Part shown: positions 48,963 to 57,708 of the stretch, piece after piece
Position numbering within the stretch: the first letter of the stretch is position 1
Layout of the letters: each line of letters opens with the position of its first letter
NCBI RefSeq assembly: GCF_024362205.1
Contig: NZ_CP101462.1
Coordinates: 1,392,501-1,456,500 of the forward strand
Source: Exiguobacterium aurantiacum
GTDB lineage: Bacteria > Bacillota > Bacilli > Exiguobacteriales > Exiguobacteriaceae
Direction of reading: 5' to 3'
Length of the DNA stretch: 64,000 nucleotides
Translations under genes and position numbers: made by a program
The notes under the pieces: generated by a model
Databases searched by the model: none
Told to the model about the DNA's origin: nothing
What the model saw: the letters and a program-made list of their open reading frames with translations, nothing else

Positions 48963-50286
48963 AGCGGAACAGCTGACGTTTCGTTATCCGAACAAGGCAT
49001 CCAACGTCTTGACGGATATCGCGCTTCGACTGACAGAAGGAAGGACACTCATCGCCGGGGCGAGCGGGTCAGGGAAATCGACTTTGTTCTCTTTGATGAA
49101 TCGTTTGTATCCGGATAACTGTGATGGAATTGTGACGGGCAGACTGCACTTGTTTGACCGCTCTTATGAGACGTATGCAGCTGGCGAAGTGAATCGTCGA
49201 GTTGGAACGGTGTTTCAAGACCCGGACAGTCAGTTCGTCATGCAGACGGTCGAGGAGGAATTGATCTTCACACTCGAGAATGTTGCCGTCGCGAGGAATG
49301 AGATGATGGGTCGTGTGGCCACGATATTAGAAGAATTGCAGTTGACTGACTATCGTCACCGCACCATCCATGACTTATCGGGGGGAGAGAAGCAACAAAT
49401 CGCCGTCGCCTGTGCCTTAATCGGTCGGCCGGAATGGCTCCTGCTCGATGAGCCGCTCGCACACCTTGATCCCGAGACCGCAAAACGTTTCGTGCAGTGG
49501 CTCGATGACGTCGCCTGGTCGGTAAACGTTGTCGTCATCGAGCATCGGCCCTTCATCTGGGACGATTTCTTTGATAGGGAAGTGGAACTCGTGAACGGAC
49601 GCATCAGTTATGATGGACCTTTCATTGCCCGACCGGATTATACGTTCTCTCCGGTTAAAGTGACAAAAGGAAATGATATGTTATTTCACGTACCGCAATT
49701 TAACACCAAAAAATTTCAACTAGCAGCGAGCAAGCTAAAGGTCGCCGAAGGAGAGGTCATCGCAGTCCTGGGTCGAAACGGTAGTGGAAAATCGACTTGG
49801 CTTAAGAGCCTTGCCCGCGAACATCGTGAAGTCGGCCTCGTCCCGCAATCTCCGGCACATCTGTTCGTCACGAGTGATGTGACACGAGAACTCGCGTACG
49901 GCCACAACCTTCCGATTGAAGACATCTTGACGCGGCTCGGGCTTGGGCCGGTTCGAAACGATCATCCACTCTCGCTTAGTCACGGTCAAAAACGAAGGCT
50001 CGCCATCGGGGTGATGATGCTCTCGAATAAACGGCTCATCGCGTTCGATGAGCCGACCGCCGGACAAGACGAGGTGTCGCTTCGTGCGCTCTATGAATTG
50101 ATAGCTGAACGAGTCCGTGCCGGTCAGACAGTTCTGTTTGTGACGCATGACTTAAGTTTCGCCCGAATCGCGAGCACATATTACTTGATGTGTGACGGCG
50201 ACTTGAGCGGTCCATACGACGCTTCGCTCTGGGATGAACCGGAGTTACTGAGGTCCCATGGTTTGTTGATGGAGGAATCGCGATGA
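48955..50286 (+). CDS. ykoD: YkoD, ECF transporter energising ATPase (two ABC domains)
   Basis: The 443-residue protein fuses two ABC ATPase domains. Domain 1 has GASGSGKST, VFQDPDSQF, LSGGEKQQIAVACAL and LLLDEPLAHLDPE; domain 2 has GRNGSGKST, LVPQSPAHLF, LSHGQKRRLAIGVMML and AFDEPTAGQDEV. Domain 2 has Ser-His in the signature motif instead of Ser-Gly, so one composite ATP site may be weak. The ATG at 48955 is chosen for its CAGGGACG site. It overlaps ykoE by 8 and ykoC by 4 bases. Confidence 0.93.
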   Translation: MVEAEQLTFRYPNKASNVLTDIALRLTEGRTLIAGASGSGKSTLFSLMNRLYPDNCDGIVTGRLHLFDRSYETYAAGEVNRRVGTVFQDPDSQFVMQTVEEELIFTLENVAVARNEMMGRVATILEELQLTDYRHRTIHDLSGGEKQQIAVACALIGRPEWLLLDEPLAHLDPETAKRFVQWLDDVAWSVNVVVIEHRPFIWDDFFDREVELVNGRISYDGPFIARPDYTFSPVKVTKGNDMLFHVPQFNTKKFQLAASKLKVAEGEVIAVLGRNGSGKSTWLKSLAREHREVGLVPQSPAHLFVTSDVTRELAYGHNLPIEDILTRLGLGPVRNDHPLSLSHGQKRRLAIGVMMLSNKRLIAFDEPTAGQDEVSLRALYELIAERVRAGQTVLFVTHDLSFARIASTYYLMCDGDLSGPYDASLWDEPELLRSHGLLMEESR

Positions 50287-51017
50287 CGTTTCAAGAGATG
50301 AACCCGACGATTAAATTTATGACCGTGACCTGTGTCATGTTCGGTCTCGCCTTTATGTATAACCCATGGACACCGCTTATTGTTTTCCTCGGTACACTGA
50401 TCCTTCAAACGTTATTCTCTGACGTGAGCTGGAGACGGTGGGGGCTGTTCATGATTCCGTTTTTATTGACCGCGCTCGGGACATTGTGGACGACGCTCGT
50501 CTTTGGAAAGGAGACGAGCGGGGAAGTCCTATTCAAGCTGTTAGGCAACGACGTCACCGAGGAGAACGTGATGCTAGCAGCGACGCTCTCCTTACGGGTG
50601 TTGGCATTCACCGCGTTGTCGCTCCTATTCACTCTGACGACGGACCCAAAACGGTTCGTCTACAGTTTGATGCAACAAGCGAAGTTGTCACCTAAAATCG
50701 CTTACAGTGTCTTCGTCGGCTTTCGTTTTTTTCCCATTTTGAAACAGGAACTGATGCAGCTGTATGAAACGCACGCGTTACGGGGAGTACGTTTAGAGAC
50801 GCGACTCGATCACATTCGGCACGTCCCAAAAATAATCATCCCACTTCTCGCCGGGGCGATCCGCCAAGCGGAACGAATCGCGTTCTCGATGGAAGCACGC
50901 GGGTTTACGGGCGAGCCTCGAGCGACGTACGAGGTGGTCCCCGTCACACAACGCGATTATTTGCTGGCGACGCTCTTGTTTCTATTGTTCGGAGTGAGTG
51001 TGTGGATTGGCGCGTAA
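50283..51017 (+). CDS. ykoC: YkoC, ECF transporter T component
   Basis: The 244-residue protein has about five membrane segments and the T-component coupling motifs: the Ala-Arg-Gly type THALRGVRL and SMEARGFTGEPR. These helices couple the ATPases to YkoE. It starts at ATGA overlapping ykoD and ends the operon in front of a bidirectional terminator. No ThiD or ThiE genes are present in the window. Confidence 0.92.
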   Translation: MTFQEMNPTIKFMTVTCVMFGLAFMYNPWTPLIVFLGTLILQTLFSDVSWRRWGLFMIPFLLTALGTLWTTLVFGKETSGEVLFKLLGNDVTEENVMLAATLSLRVLAFTALSLLFTLTTDPKRFVYSLMQQAKLSPKIAYSVFVGFRFFPILKQELMQLYETHALRGVRLETRLDHIRHVPKIIIPLLAGAIRQAERIAFSMEARGFTGEPRATYEVVPVTQRDYLLATLLFLLFGVSVWIGA

Positions 51018-51020
51018 TGA

Positions 51021-51055
51021 AAAACAAGACGACTCACTCGGAGTCGTCTTGTTTC
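51021..51055. terminator. Bidirectional terminator after ykoC
   Basis: AACAAGACGACTC pairs with GAGTCGTCTTGTT around ACTCG. It overlaps the 3' end of the convergent gene. Confidence 0.88.
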
Positions 51056-51621
51056 GTTTCTTTCACAATTCTAAATTTCGGTTTGACCGATTCGTTATTG
51101 AACGCCTCGAGTACGGTATTCTCGTTGGCCATACGAATCTGTTGCGGTTCGCCTTTGGACGTCGTGCCGATACAGAACATGTGAGCCTCATGGTCGGCGA
51201 AGAGCGCCTTATACGGGGTGGCGTGGTGCATCAAACGCCCCGGCGAGCCCCAGCCGACGATAATCATGCCGCCGCTCGCCTCGACCTCGTCGAGCGTTTC
51301 CTCGACGTAATGAAAATTCACTTCGTCGAGTTGCGATTCGACGTACGGTAGATTGTCATTGATGGCGAGCGTCGGGACGAGGCTGATGACGCGCATCTCA
51401 CGGATCGGTTGATCAAGGTGGTTCCGCATGAGCATATACGCCCGCTGCGTGGTCGTACCGGACAAGAAAGCATCGCTCATCCGGGGTGAGTAGATGATGA
51501 CGGCACAGATGACGCCATCGACGACATCCGTGAATTCGTACGAACGTAAATAGCGCTTCGTCTTATCTTCATTGAAGACCGACTTGACACGGATCGTCAC
51601 TTCCTCGATATGGGTGTTCAT
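51034..51621 (-). CDS. DUF1643-like protein, 195 aa
   Basis: The soluble product fits the DUF1643 pattern loosely: VVDGVICAVIIYSPRMSDAFLSG, RAYMLMRNHL, RVISLVPTLAINDN, MIIVGWGSPGRLM and FCIGTTSKGEPQQIRMANE. The family has no known reaction. There is no signal or membrane segment. It lies 34 bases downstream of the transglycosylase gene on the same strand, so both may be one transcript. Confidence 0.65.
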   Translation of the reverse strand: MNTHIEEVTIRVKSVFNEDKTKRYLRSYEFTDVVDGVICAVIIYSPRMSDAFLSGTTTQRAYMLMRNHLDQPIREMRVISLVPTLAINDNLPYVESQLDEVNFHYVEETLDEVEASGGMIIVGWGSPGRLMHHATPYKALFADHEAHMFCIGTTSKGEPQQIRMANENTVLEAFNNESVKPKFRIVKETKQDDSE

Positions 51622-51655
51622 AAAATTTCCTCACTTTTGATCAAATAGTGCCGGG

Positions 51656-52348
51656 TCAGACCCAGCCAGCGAACCATTCCAGATAGCGAATCGTATAGCG
51701 TGCAACTTGTTGAGTCGCCGACGCCTTGTCGTCCGGTAAATAAGACACGTCGGTTTGATACGACTCATAAAACGACATCACATCGTTGACATACTGCTCA
51801 CTTCGATTGTACTCGAAGATGGCGTTCCGAATCGAATCCGTCGAGTCTGCCGTCGTCCCGCCGTGCTCACTCAAATAATAAGCGGCCGTATGGGCCGAAT
51901 CGACGAGACTGTGCGGGTCGGCCAGACCGTCATTGTTGCCGTCGCGTCCGAGACCCCCATACTGTTCGATAAGGCCGAGATCTGTCAAATCTACCTCGTC
52001 CTCAGGGACGTCTCCTTTTTGGTCATCCGTATCATACTGCCAACCGAGCCACGTCCGCGGCATGAATTGGAACGGACCGATCGCCCCGACCGATGAGCGC
52101 ATCGACGAGCTATGGGAGAAAATCGTCTCGACGCGATGGACCGCGGCGAGCAGTCGCCAATCGACGTCGTACGTGGCCGCGGCATCCTCATACACATCAC
52201 GATGGACGGCCGGGACGCCGTGGTCCCCGTAATAGGCCCGGTAAAGGGCGTTGTTCACTTTATCATGTTGACCAAACCAGCCGATTGCGCCGAGGCACAG
52301 CACGATCACAAGCATGAGACCGGTCAGTCGCAAAATCAATCGTTTCAA
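51656..52348 (-). CDS. Membrane-anchored lytic transglycosylase
   Basis: The 230-residue protein has an N-terminal membrane or signal segment. A transglycosylase domain follows: YDVDWRLLAAVHRVETIFSHSS (catalytic Glu), SSVGAIGPFQFMPRTWLGW and GNNDGLADPHSLVDSAHTAAYYLSEHGG, then an Asn-Arg-Ser region near the end. It would cleave glycan strands to give anhydromuramyl ends. The TTG at 52348 follows a perfect AGGAGG with 7-base spacing, better than the upstream alternative. Confidence 0.88.
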   Translation of the reverse strand: MKRLILRLTGLMLVIVLCLGAIGWFGQHDKVNNALYRAYYGDHGVPAVHRDVYEDAAATYDVDWRLLAAVHRVETIFSHSSSMRSSVGAIGPFQFMPRTWLGWQYDTDDQKGDVPEDEVDLTDLGLIEQYGGLGRDGNNDGLADPHSLVDSAHTAAYYLSEHGGTTADSTDSIRNAIFEYNRSEQYVNDVMSFYESYQTDVSYLPDDKASATQQVARYTIRYLEWFAGWV

Positions 52349-52426
52349 GATTCCGCCTCCTAGCTTTCTAGACAATACCCGAATAGTGTAGCATATAGCT
52401 AACAGGAAGGACAGGAGTGGATATTT

Positions 52427-53125
52427 ATGCTCGAACAGGCCGTCTTTACCATCATTCTCATGTATTTATTGATCGTTCAACTGTTCAATGCCCGGTTGAT
52501 GAAGCCGATGATCGAAGCGCTCGGGCGAGGGCGCGTCTATGAACAGACGGTCAAGTCGTCTTGGGGGCTCAGCTTGCTGTTGCTCGCCCTCGTATTCTTG
52601 TTCGGCGTCCCACCCGAGGCGGTCGGGCTCGGATTCGCCCCGGTCGAAGGGAGCATGTCCGCTTGGAAGTTCTTCTTTTTCACGACCGTCCTCATCGCCG
52701 TGCTGCTGGCGTTCTACTTGGTCGTCAAAACCTCGCCTCGTTTACGGAAACGGTTACGACCGTACTATGAACTCGAAATCGAGCGGTTGCTCTTGCCCCA
52801 TACGGACGTCGAGGCGAAAGCGTGGGGCGCCGTCTCGTGGACGGCCGGTGTGACCGAGGAGTTCATCTTCCGCGGTGTGCTCCTCTATACGTTATCCCTT
52901 TATATAGATGTTTCGTCACTGATGCTCGCTTTCATCGGCGGAGCCATGTTCGGGTTGGCCCACGCCTATCAAGGCGTCAGGGGTATCCTCGTCACCGGGC
53001 TCGTCGGTTGGGGTCTCGGCTATCTGTATTTGGCAATGGGCGTGCTCTGGCCGGTGATGGTCGTCCATGCCTTGCTCGACCTCATCGCTGGACCGATTCA
53101 TGTCGCCGATTCAGAAACTGACTGA
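52427..53125 (+). CDS. CPBP-family intramembrane metalloprotease
   Basis: The 232-residue membrane protein carries the abortive-infection/CAAX protease motifs: TEEFIFRG (EExxxR) near residue 145, FGLAHAYQG near 180 and HALLDL near 215. In the family the Glu and His residues bind the metal in the membrane. Targets are unknown; members process prenylated peptides, bacteriocins or regulatory proteins. Its last 44 bases overlap the convergent hydrolase gene. Confidence 0.87.
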   Translation: MLEQAVFTIILMYLLIVQLFNARLMKPMIEALGRGRVYEQTVKSSWGLSLLLLALVFLFGVPPEAVGLGFAPVEGSMSAWKFFFFTTVLIAVLLAFYLVVKTSPRLRKRLRPYYELEIERLLLPHTDVEAKAWGAVSWTAGVTEEFIFRGVLLYTLSLYIDVSSLMLAFIGGAMFGLAHAYQGVRGILVTGLVGWGLGYLYLAMGVLWPVMVVHALLDLIAGPIHVADSETD

Positions 53126-53981
53126 CGGCCGCCTCGTAGGCGGGTTGATCTTTCAAGATACAGTTCGTATGCTCGGCCCCGTGGATGAGGGCAAGCTCAT
53201 TTTGTCGGTTGAGCGCGTTCATCTCGACCGACATCCACGTCGGCACGAAATCATCTTTTGTCCCATGGATGAACAGCACCGGCGCGCCAATCGCGGCGAG
53301 TTCGTGTTTCGGTCGGACTTGGTGCATCCGGAAACCGGCCCGTGTCCAAAGGAAATAGTCGATTCCGGGCAAAAGGAGGTCACCGGGCAATCGGTGCAAC
53401 ACGTTCAACTGATGACGCATGAGTTGTCTCATATCGTCGAACGGACACTCGGCGATCAAGAAGTCGACATCGGTCAACGGTCCGGCCTGTAAAATCGAGG
53501 CGGCTCCCATCGAGACACCATGCAATCCGATTTCCGAGACCGCTTCGTTGGCTCGCAACCAATCGACCCAATCGGCGATATCGTGTTTTTCATGGTAGCC
53601 ATAAGAGGCGTATACGCCCTCGGACTCTCCGTGCGAACGTAAGTCGACGGCGAGCAGGTTGTAGCCGAGGCGATGGAACATCGCCAAATGTGGGGCCATG
53701 AAACTGTGGGAGGCGGTGTAGCCGTGCACGAACACGATCCATTTCGTGGACCCTTCGTTGCGATAGACGCGCCCATATAGCCGGTATCCATCCTGAGAAC
53801 GGAGCGAGACGTGCTCGAACGGCACGTCATGGTAAAACGATTGATCTTCTTTCGTGTATGGGGCCAAGAGCATCTCGGGCGTCTTGCGTTTACCTCGTGT
53901 CATGCGCTTGAACGCATAGTAACTGATGGCATAATAGCCGGTGAGTAATGTGGCGAGTCCAACTTTCCATCTCTTCTGCAT
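53082..53981 (-). CDS. Membrane-anchored alpha/beta hydrolase (second YqkD-like homologue)
   Basis: The 299-residue protein has an N-terminal anchor and an alpha/beta hydrolase domain: VFVHGYTASHSFMAPHL, DLRSHGESEGVYASYGYHEKHD, nucleophile GVSMG near residue 155, acid in HGTKDDFVPTW and base in HGAEHTNC. It is similar in plan to the protein at 18500-19387. The ATG at 53981 follows AAAGGAGCGG. The 3' ends overlap those of the convergent protease gene. Confidence 0.85.
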   Translation of the reverse strand: MQKRWKVGLATLLTGYYAISYYAFKRMTRGKRKTPEMLLAPYTKEDQSFYHDVPFEHVSLRSQDGYRLYGRVYRNEGSTKWIVFVHGYTASHSFMAPHLAMFHRLGYNLLAVDLRSHGESEGVYASYGYHEKHDIADWVDWLRANEAVSEIGLHGVSMGAASILQAGPLTDVDFLIAECPFDDMRQLMRHQLNVLHRLPGDLLLPGIDYFLWTRAGFRMHQVRPKHELAAIGAPVLFIHGTKDDFVPTWMSVEMNALNRQNELALIHGAEHTNCILKDQPAYEAAVSQFLNRRHESVQR

Positions 53982-54170
53982 CTGATCCGCTCCTTTCTCC
54001 ATTATTGTACCCGAAAAGGCGATAACAGTTCACGTGCCGTGTGAGTTTGATTGCGGGTTAATGCCGTTAAGCGTAAGGCTTATCAATGATGACCTCGTTC
54101 GTCCGTTCGGTGACGTGCCGGTATGATGGGACTGAACAATCATCAAGGTGACGCGGGAGGGTACGAAGCG

Positions 54171-54599
54171 ATGGGGCGAGAAGTGATGGATCGATTATTA
54201 CAAGCGTGCTTGACGGGACAAGTGGATTACAAGAGCGCCGAAGGGGTGACGTTCTATCGTGCCCCGACGAGCGGCCATCGTCAGCATGCAATCGTACTCG
54301 ACATACTGATCGACCGCTATGTGCTCGAACCAGGACGACCGATCGAACTGTCGGTAGCTGACGTGGCGAACTCGATTGGACTATCGGCGGACGAGGTGTT
54401 CCGTTCGGTCATGGCGCTCGCCCGAATCACCCTTGTCTCGCAACATATCGAGGAAAGACTGATTCGATTCGATTCGGCCGGGATCGATGAACGAGGGAAA
54501 ATGACGCTCATCATCGGTTTCAACGCCTGGCTCACGCATCACTTGGGAACACTTGCAGCGGAATCGATCGAAAGATCGCTTCATGCACACGTCATATGA
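54171..54599 (+). CDS. Unknown protein with winged-helix-like segment, 142 aa
   Basis: The small soluble protein has a possible helix-turn-helix (IELSVADVANSIGLSADEVFRSVMALARI, residues about 60-90). That suggests a DNA-binding or regulatory protein, but the match is generic. CGGGAGGGTACG precedes the ATG at 54171; an ATG 5 codons later is an alternative. A strong terminator follows. Confidence 0.55.
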   Translation: MGREVMDRLLQACLTGQVDYKSAEGVTFYRAPTSGHRQHAIVLDILIDRYVLEPGRPIELSVADVANSIGLSADEVFRSVMALARITLVSQHIEERLIRFDSAGIDERGKMTLIIGFNAWLTHHLGTLAAESIERSLHAHVI

Positions 54600-54605
54600 C
54601 AACGA

Positions 54606-54644
54606 ACAGGGAAGACCGCGTCAAACGCGGCCTTCCCTGTTTTG
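54606..54644. terminator. Bidirectional terminator between convergent genes
   Basis: ACAGGGAAG-CCGCG pairs with CGCGG-CTTCCCTGT around TCAAA, with a T4 run on the plus side. It also overlaps the hrtA 3' end. Confidence 0.85.
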
Positions 54645-55289
54645 ATGCCGGGGCGAAGGTTGGAGCAATCCGTCTTGTAGCAAGAGGACCCGGTCACAGA
54701 CGTCGAGCATCCGTTCGTCATGGGTGATGACGATGACCCGTCGTCCGCTGACGCGTGCTTCGGTGACGAGCAACTCCATGACGCGTCGGCCGTTCTCGAA
54801 ATCGAGACTCGCCGTCGGCTCATCGGCCAAGATGAGCCGGGGCCGGTTGACCAAGGCCCGGGCGACCGCGACGCGTTGTCGTTCCCCTCCGGACAATTGG
54901 CTTGGCAACTGGTCGAGACGATGGCCCAAACCGAGCGACTCGAGCAGACGAATCGGATCTTGTTTCGATTCGCTGTCGGCCTGGACGAGTTCGAGTTGTT
55001 CCCGGACCGTCAAATAAGGCACGAGGTGCGCCTGCTGGAACACAAACCCGATCTCGTTCAACCTCAAGAGGCGTCGCTCTTCTTCACCGGCACCGAGCAA
55101 GTCACGTCCTTCGAGTTCGATTTGTCCCGATGCCGGCCGTTTCAACAGACCGAGAATTTGGAGCAACGTACTTTTGCCGCTACCACTCGGCCCGATAATA
55201 CCGATACATTCACCGGGTTCGACCTGTAAATCGATGCCACGCAGTACGGGTTGTCCGTCATAGTCATGGCTGATGTTCATCAGTTTCAT
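54621..55289 (-). CDS. hrtA: HrtA-type heme exporter ATPase
   Basis: The 222-residue ABC ATPase is of the LolD/MacB class: Walker A GPSGSGKSTLLQILG, Q-loop FVFQQAHLVPYLTV, signature QLSGGERQRVAVARAL and Walker B LILADEPTASLDFENG. Length equals staphylococcal HrtA. It overlaps hrtB by four bases. The heme assignment rests on the adjoining hssRS genes and HssR box. Together with HrtB it should draw heme from the membrane and expel it. Confidence 0.85.
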   Translation of the reverse strand: MKLMNISHDYDGQPVLRGIDLQVEPGECIGIIGPSGSGKSTLLQILGLLKRPASGQIELEGRDLLGAGEEERRLLRLNEIGFVFQQAHLVPYLTVREQLELVQADSESKQDPIRLLESLGLGHRLDQLPSQLSGGERQRVAVARALVNRPRLILADEPTASLDFENGRRVMELLVTEARVSGRRVIVITHDERMLDVCDRVLLLQDGLLQPSPRHQNREGRV

Positions 55290-56293
55290 TGTAATGTCCC
55301 TCCTAAAGCATCTGCTGCGTCAAGGTGACGCAATTTCCAAAGTGGCAACAGCGTCCCGATGAGTGAGAGCACGAACATGATCACACTATAGAACAACACG
55401 TGTCCGGCTTCGAAACGGAATGGGATGTCGGATGGGACGAACGAGGCGACGAGTGCCGTCAAGACGGCAGCCGATAAACTCGCGACGAGTACAGTCGTCA
55501 TGACTTGCGTGACGAGCGCCGTGCCAATCACGCGAGGGCGAATCCCGATTGCTTTTAAAATCCCGAGTTCCGGTAGTTTCTGGAGTGTCAACATATAAAA
55601 GAAAGCGGTCAAGATGAAGGCGCCAATGAACAGTAAAAAACCGCGCATCATCGTGAACGTTCCTTGTTCGGCCGTATAGCCGGGAACGGCCTCGACGACC
55701 TCTTGTTTGGACAGCGCCGTCAGTGAGGTCGGCGCCTCACCAAGCCAGGCCGAGACGTACTCCGGTTGGCCGCCGTGGGATTGAAACGCCTCCCACGTCT
55801 CCATCGACGCCCAAATGACGGGTGCGTGACTATAGCGTCCGTCCGTCGTCCCGGCAATGGTGAATTGGTAGCCGGTCGTGAAGTCTTGAATCGTGTCCCC
55901 AAGGGCGAAGTCACCGAGAAAGCTCGGGTCGACGAGCACATCACCGACGGCGAGATCAAGCTCGGGTCCGACATCAGAATCCGCAGGCAACGTGAACAGT
56001 GTGGCGTCTTGTTTGACGGTCCCCTGGACGAGCGTCAACGGTTTGACCCCTAGCGGTGTAAGCGTTTCGGGTGTCGGCAACTCGATGAACGAGCGGGGCA
56101 ATTGACCATCTGCGTCCTCGGCCAGCTGAAACGTCTCGACATCGAGTTCACGCAAGCTGGCCCCGTTGTCGTAGGCGAGCCCGTCCGCGAGCCCGGTGAT
56201 CAACGTCGACAATAAGACGATGAGTAGGGTGATGACGAAAATGAGTGAAAATTTTCGTTTTTGCCGCCACATCTCTTTAAATGCTAACTTCAT
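55286..56293 (-). CDS. hrtB: HrtB-type heme exporter permease (MacB/FtsX fold)
   Basis: The 335-residue protein has an N-terminal membrane segment (FSLIFVITLLIVLLSTLITG). A large extracytoplasmic domain (about residues 40-220) follows, then three C-terminal segments beginning MMRGFLLFIGAFILTAFFYMLTLQKLPELGILKAIGI, the FtsX signature. This is the four-segment layout of HrtB and MacB-like permeases. AAGGAGGC lies ahead of the start. The HssR box is 45 bases upstream, so hrtBA has its own heme-induced promoter. In S. aureus the order is hrtAB; here hrtB comes first. Confidence 0.85.
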   Translation of the reverse strand: MKLAFKEMWRQKRKFSLIFVITLLIVLLSTLITGLADGLAYDNGASLRELDVETFQLAEDADGQLPRSFIELPTPETLTPLGVKPLTLVQGTVKQDATLFTLPADSDVGPELDLAVGDVLVDPSFLGDFALGDTIQDFTTGYQFTIAGTTDGRYSHAPVIWASMETWEAFQSHGGQPEYVSAWLGEAPTSLTALSKQEVVEAVPGYTAEQGTFTMMRGFLLFIGAFILTAFFYMLTLQKLPELGILKAIGIRPRVIGTALVTQVMTTVLVASLSAAVLTALVASFVPSDIPFRFEAGHVLFYSVIMFVLSLIGTLLPLWKLRHLDAADALGGTLQ

Positions 56294-56337
56294 ACAAAAA
56301 AGCCTCCTTCATAGCGATGAGGGAAGCATAACCGACG

Positions 56338-56357
56338 AATATGAACAGAATATGAAC
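56338..56357 (-). promoter_or_regulatory. HssR box (tandem repeat) upstream of hrtBA
   Basis: On the minus strand GTTCATATT, two bases, GTTCATATT: a perfect direct repeat identical in unit and spacing to the HssR site known from the staphylococcal hrtAB promoter. It lies between hssS and hrtB. Confidence 0.9.
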
Positions 56358-56361
56358 GGGG

Positions 56362-57708
56362 CTAGAGCCGGACATAAAAGATGCTTCCGGCACCGAGGCG
56401 AGATTCGACCTTCATCTCGCCGCCGTGCAATCGGACGATGTCTTGGGCGATGGCGAGTCCGAGACCCGTGCCCCGACCGGTCCGAGAGACGTCGCCTTTA
56501 TAGAAACGTTCGAACAGCCGGGCCTGCGTCGCCTCGTCCATCCCGATGCCGCTGTCTTGAATCGAGACGGTCGGACGGTCGGCCGCATACGTTTTAATGG
56601 TGATCAGTCCCCCGTCGTGAGAAGCGTGGATCGCATTCGTCAACAAGTTGGTCCAAACTTGAGCCAATAGGAGCGGGTCGCCGGTCACGACGAGCGATTC
56701 ATCGAGCTCCGTCGCGACGGCGATTCCTTTCTCATCGAGCTGGAACGCGTGGCGACGGATGACGTCCTCGATCGAAGCGCTGACATCGACCGCTTCCGTG
56801 AGCGAGACGTTCGATTCGTCGAGCCGGGCGAGCAGTAGTAACTGTCTCGTCAAATCTGACAGCCGCTCCGTCTCGTCCCGGATGACCGTGGCATACGTGA
56901 ACGCTTCCCCTTCGGTTCGGACGGCGAGTTCCGAGGCGTAGCCTTTGATTGAGGTGAGCGGCGTTTGGAACTCGTGCGAGACGTTCGAGACGAAGCGGCG
57001 TCGTTCGCCTTCCGATTTCTCAAGGGAGTCGACCATATCAGAAAAACGACGCGCGAGCGTCCCAATCTCATCGTTGCGCTCAATCGGGAGGCCGAGCGGT
57101 CGAGCGCCGGATGCGACGGAACGGGTCGCCTCGGTTAACGTGCGTACCGGACGGACGATCAGGCTCGTCGACAGGGCGATCAAGATGAAGGCGAGCCCGG
57201 TCAGGAGTGCGAAGAACAGGCCGACGAACAAGTGCAACTCGCGGATTTGGGCACCGAGGTCGGGGCGGATGAAGACGGCGTCATTCTCGTCAAGGCTGAA
57301 GCCGTACGTGTTGACGACTTCGTTGTCGAACAAACCGAGCCAAAACAAGTGGAACGGATAAGCGCGCATCCCGTCGTAGCGGTCACCGGACCGGACCGAG
57401 GCGATGATGTCGGCGACAAGCGACTCGTCCCGGAATGAACCTCCATAACGGTCGATATCGCCGTCGGGCCGCACGACGAGGAGTTGGTAACCCGTCTGAG
57501 CGAGCAGGCGATAAAAGGCCGACGTCTCTCCGTCCGTATGCGTCTCGAAATAGTCGAGGGCGGCTTGAGCCGTCTGTTCGGTCTTTTCGCTGTATGACGG
57601 TTGCCACCAGACGTAATAGGCGACATTGCTGACGAGAAGGGCGATGGCGCCGGACAAGAGCAAAATCATGAACACCGTCAGGACGATCCGGGTATAGAGC
57701 GTCTTCAT
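56362..57708 (-). CDS. hssS: Heme sensor histidine kinase HssS
   Basis: The 448-residue kinase has two membrane segments around an outer sensor domain of about 130 residues, then HAMP, HisKA (VSNVSHEFQTPLTSIKGY) and HATPase (TNLLTNAIHAS, DSGIGMDE, GRGTGLGLAI). The sensor contains GSFRDESLV, YPFHLFWLGLFDN and AVFIRPDLGAQIRELHLFVG, which line up with S. aureus HssS (GEPFREDTL, ALFVTGFFDN, AVFMRPDIGETF). It should sense excess membrane heme and phosphorylate HssR. It overlaps hssR by four bases. Confidence 0.9.
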   Translation of the reverse strand: MKTLYTRIVLTVFMILLLSGAIALLVSNVAYYVWWQPSYSEKTEQTAQAALDYFETHTDGETSAFYRLLAQTGYQLLVVRPDGDIDRYGGSFRDESLVADIIASVRSGDRYDGMRAYPFHLFWLGLFDNEVVNTYGFSLDENDAVFIRPDLGAQIRELHLFVGLFFALLTGLAFILIALSTSLIVRPVRTLTEATRSVASGARPLGLPIERNDEIGTLARRFSDMVDSLEKSEGERRRFVSNVSHEFQTPLTSIKGYASELAVRTEGEAFTYATVIRDETERLSDLTRQLLLLARLDESNVSLTEAVDVSASIEDVIRRHAFQLDEKGIAVATELDESLVVTGDPLLLAQVWTNLLTNAIHASHDGGLITIKTYAADRPTVSIQDSGIGMDEATQARLFERFYKGDVSRTGRGTGLGLAIAQDIVRLHGGEMKVESRLGAGSIFYVRL

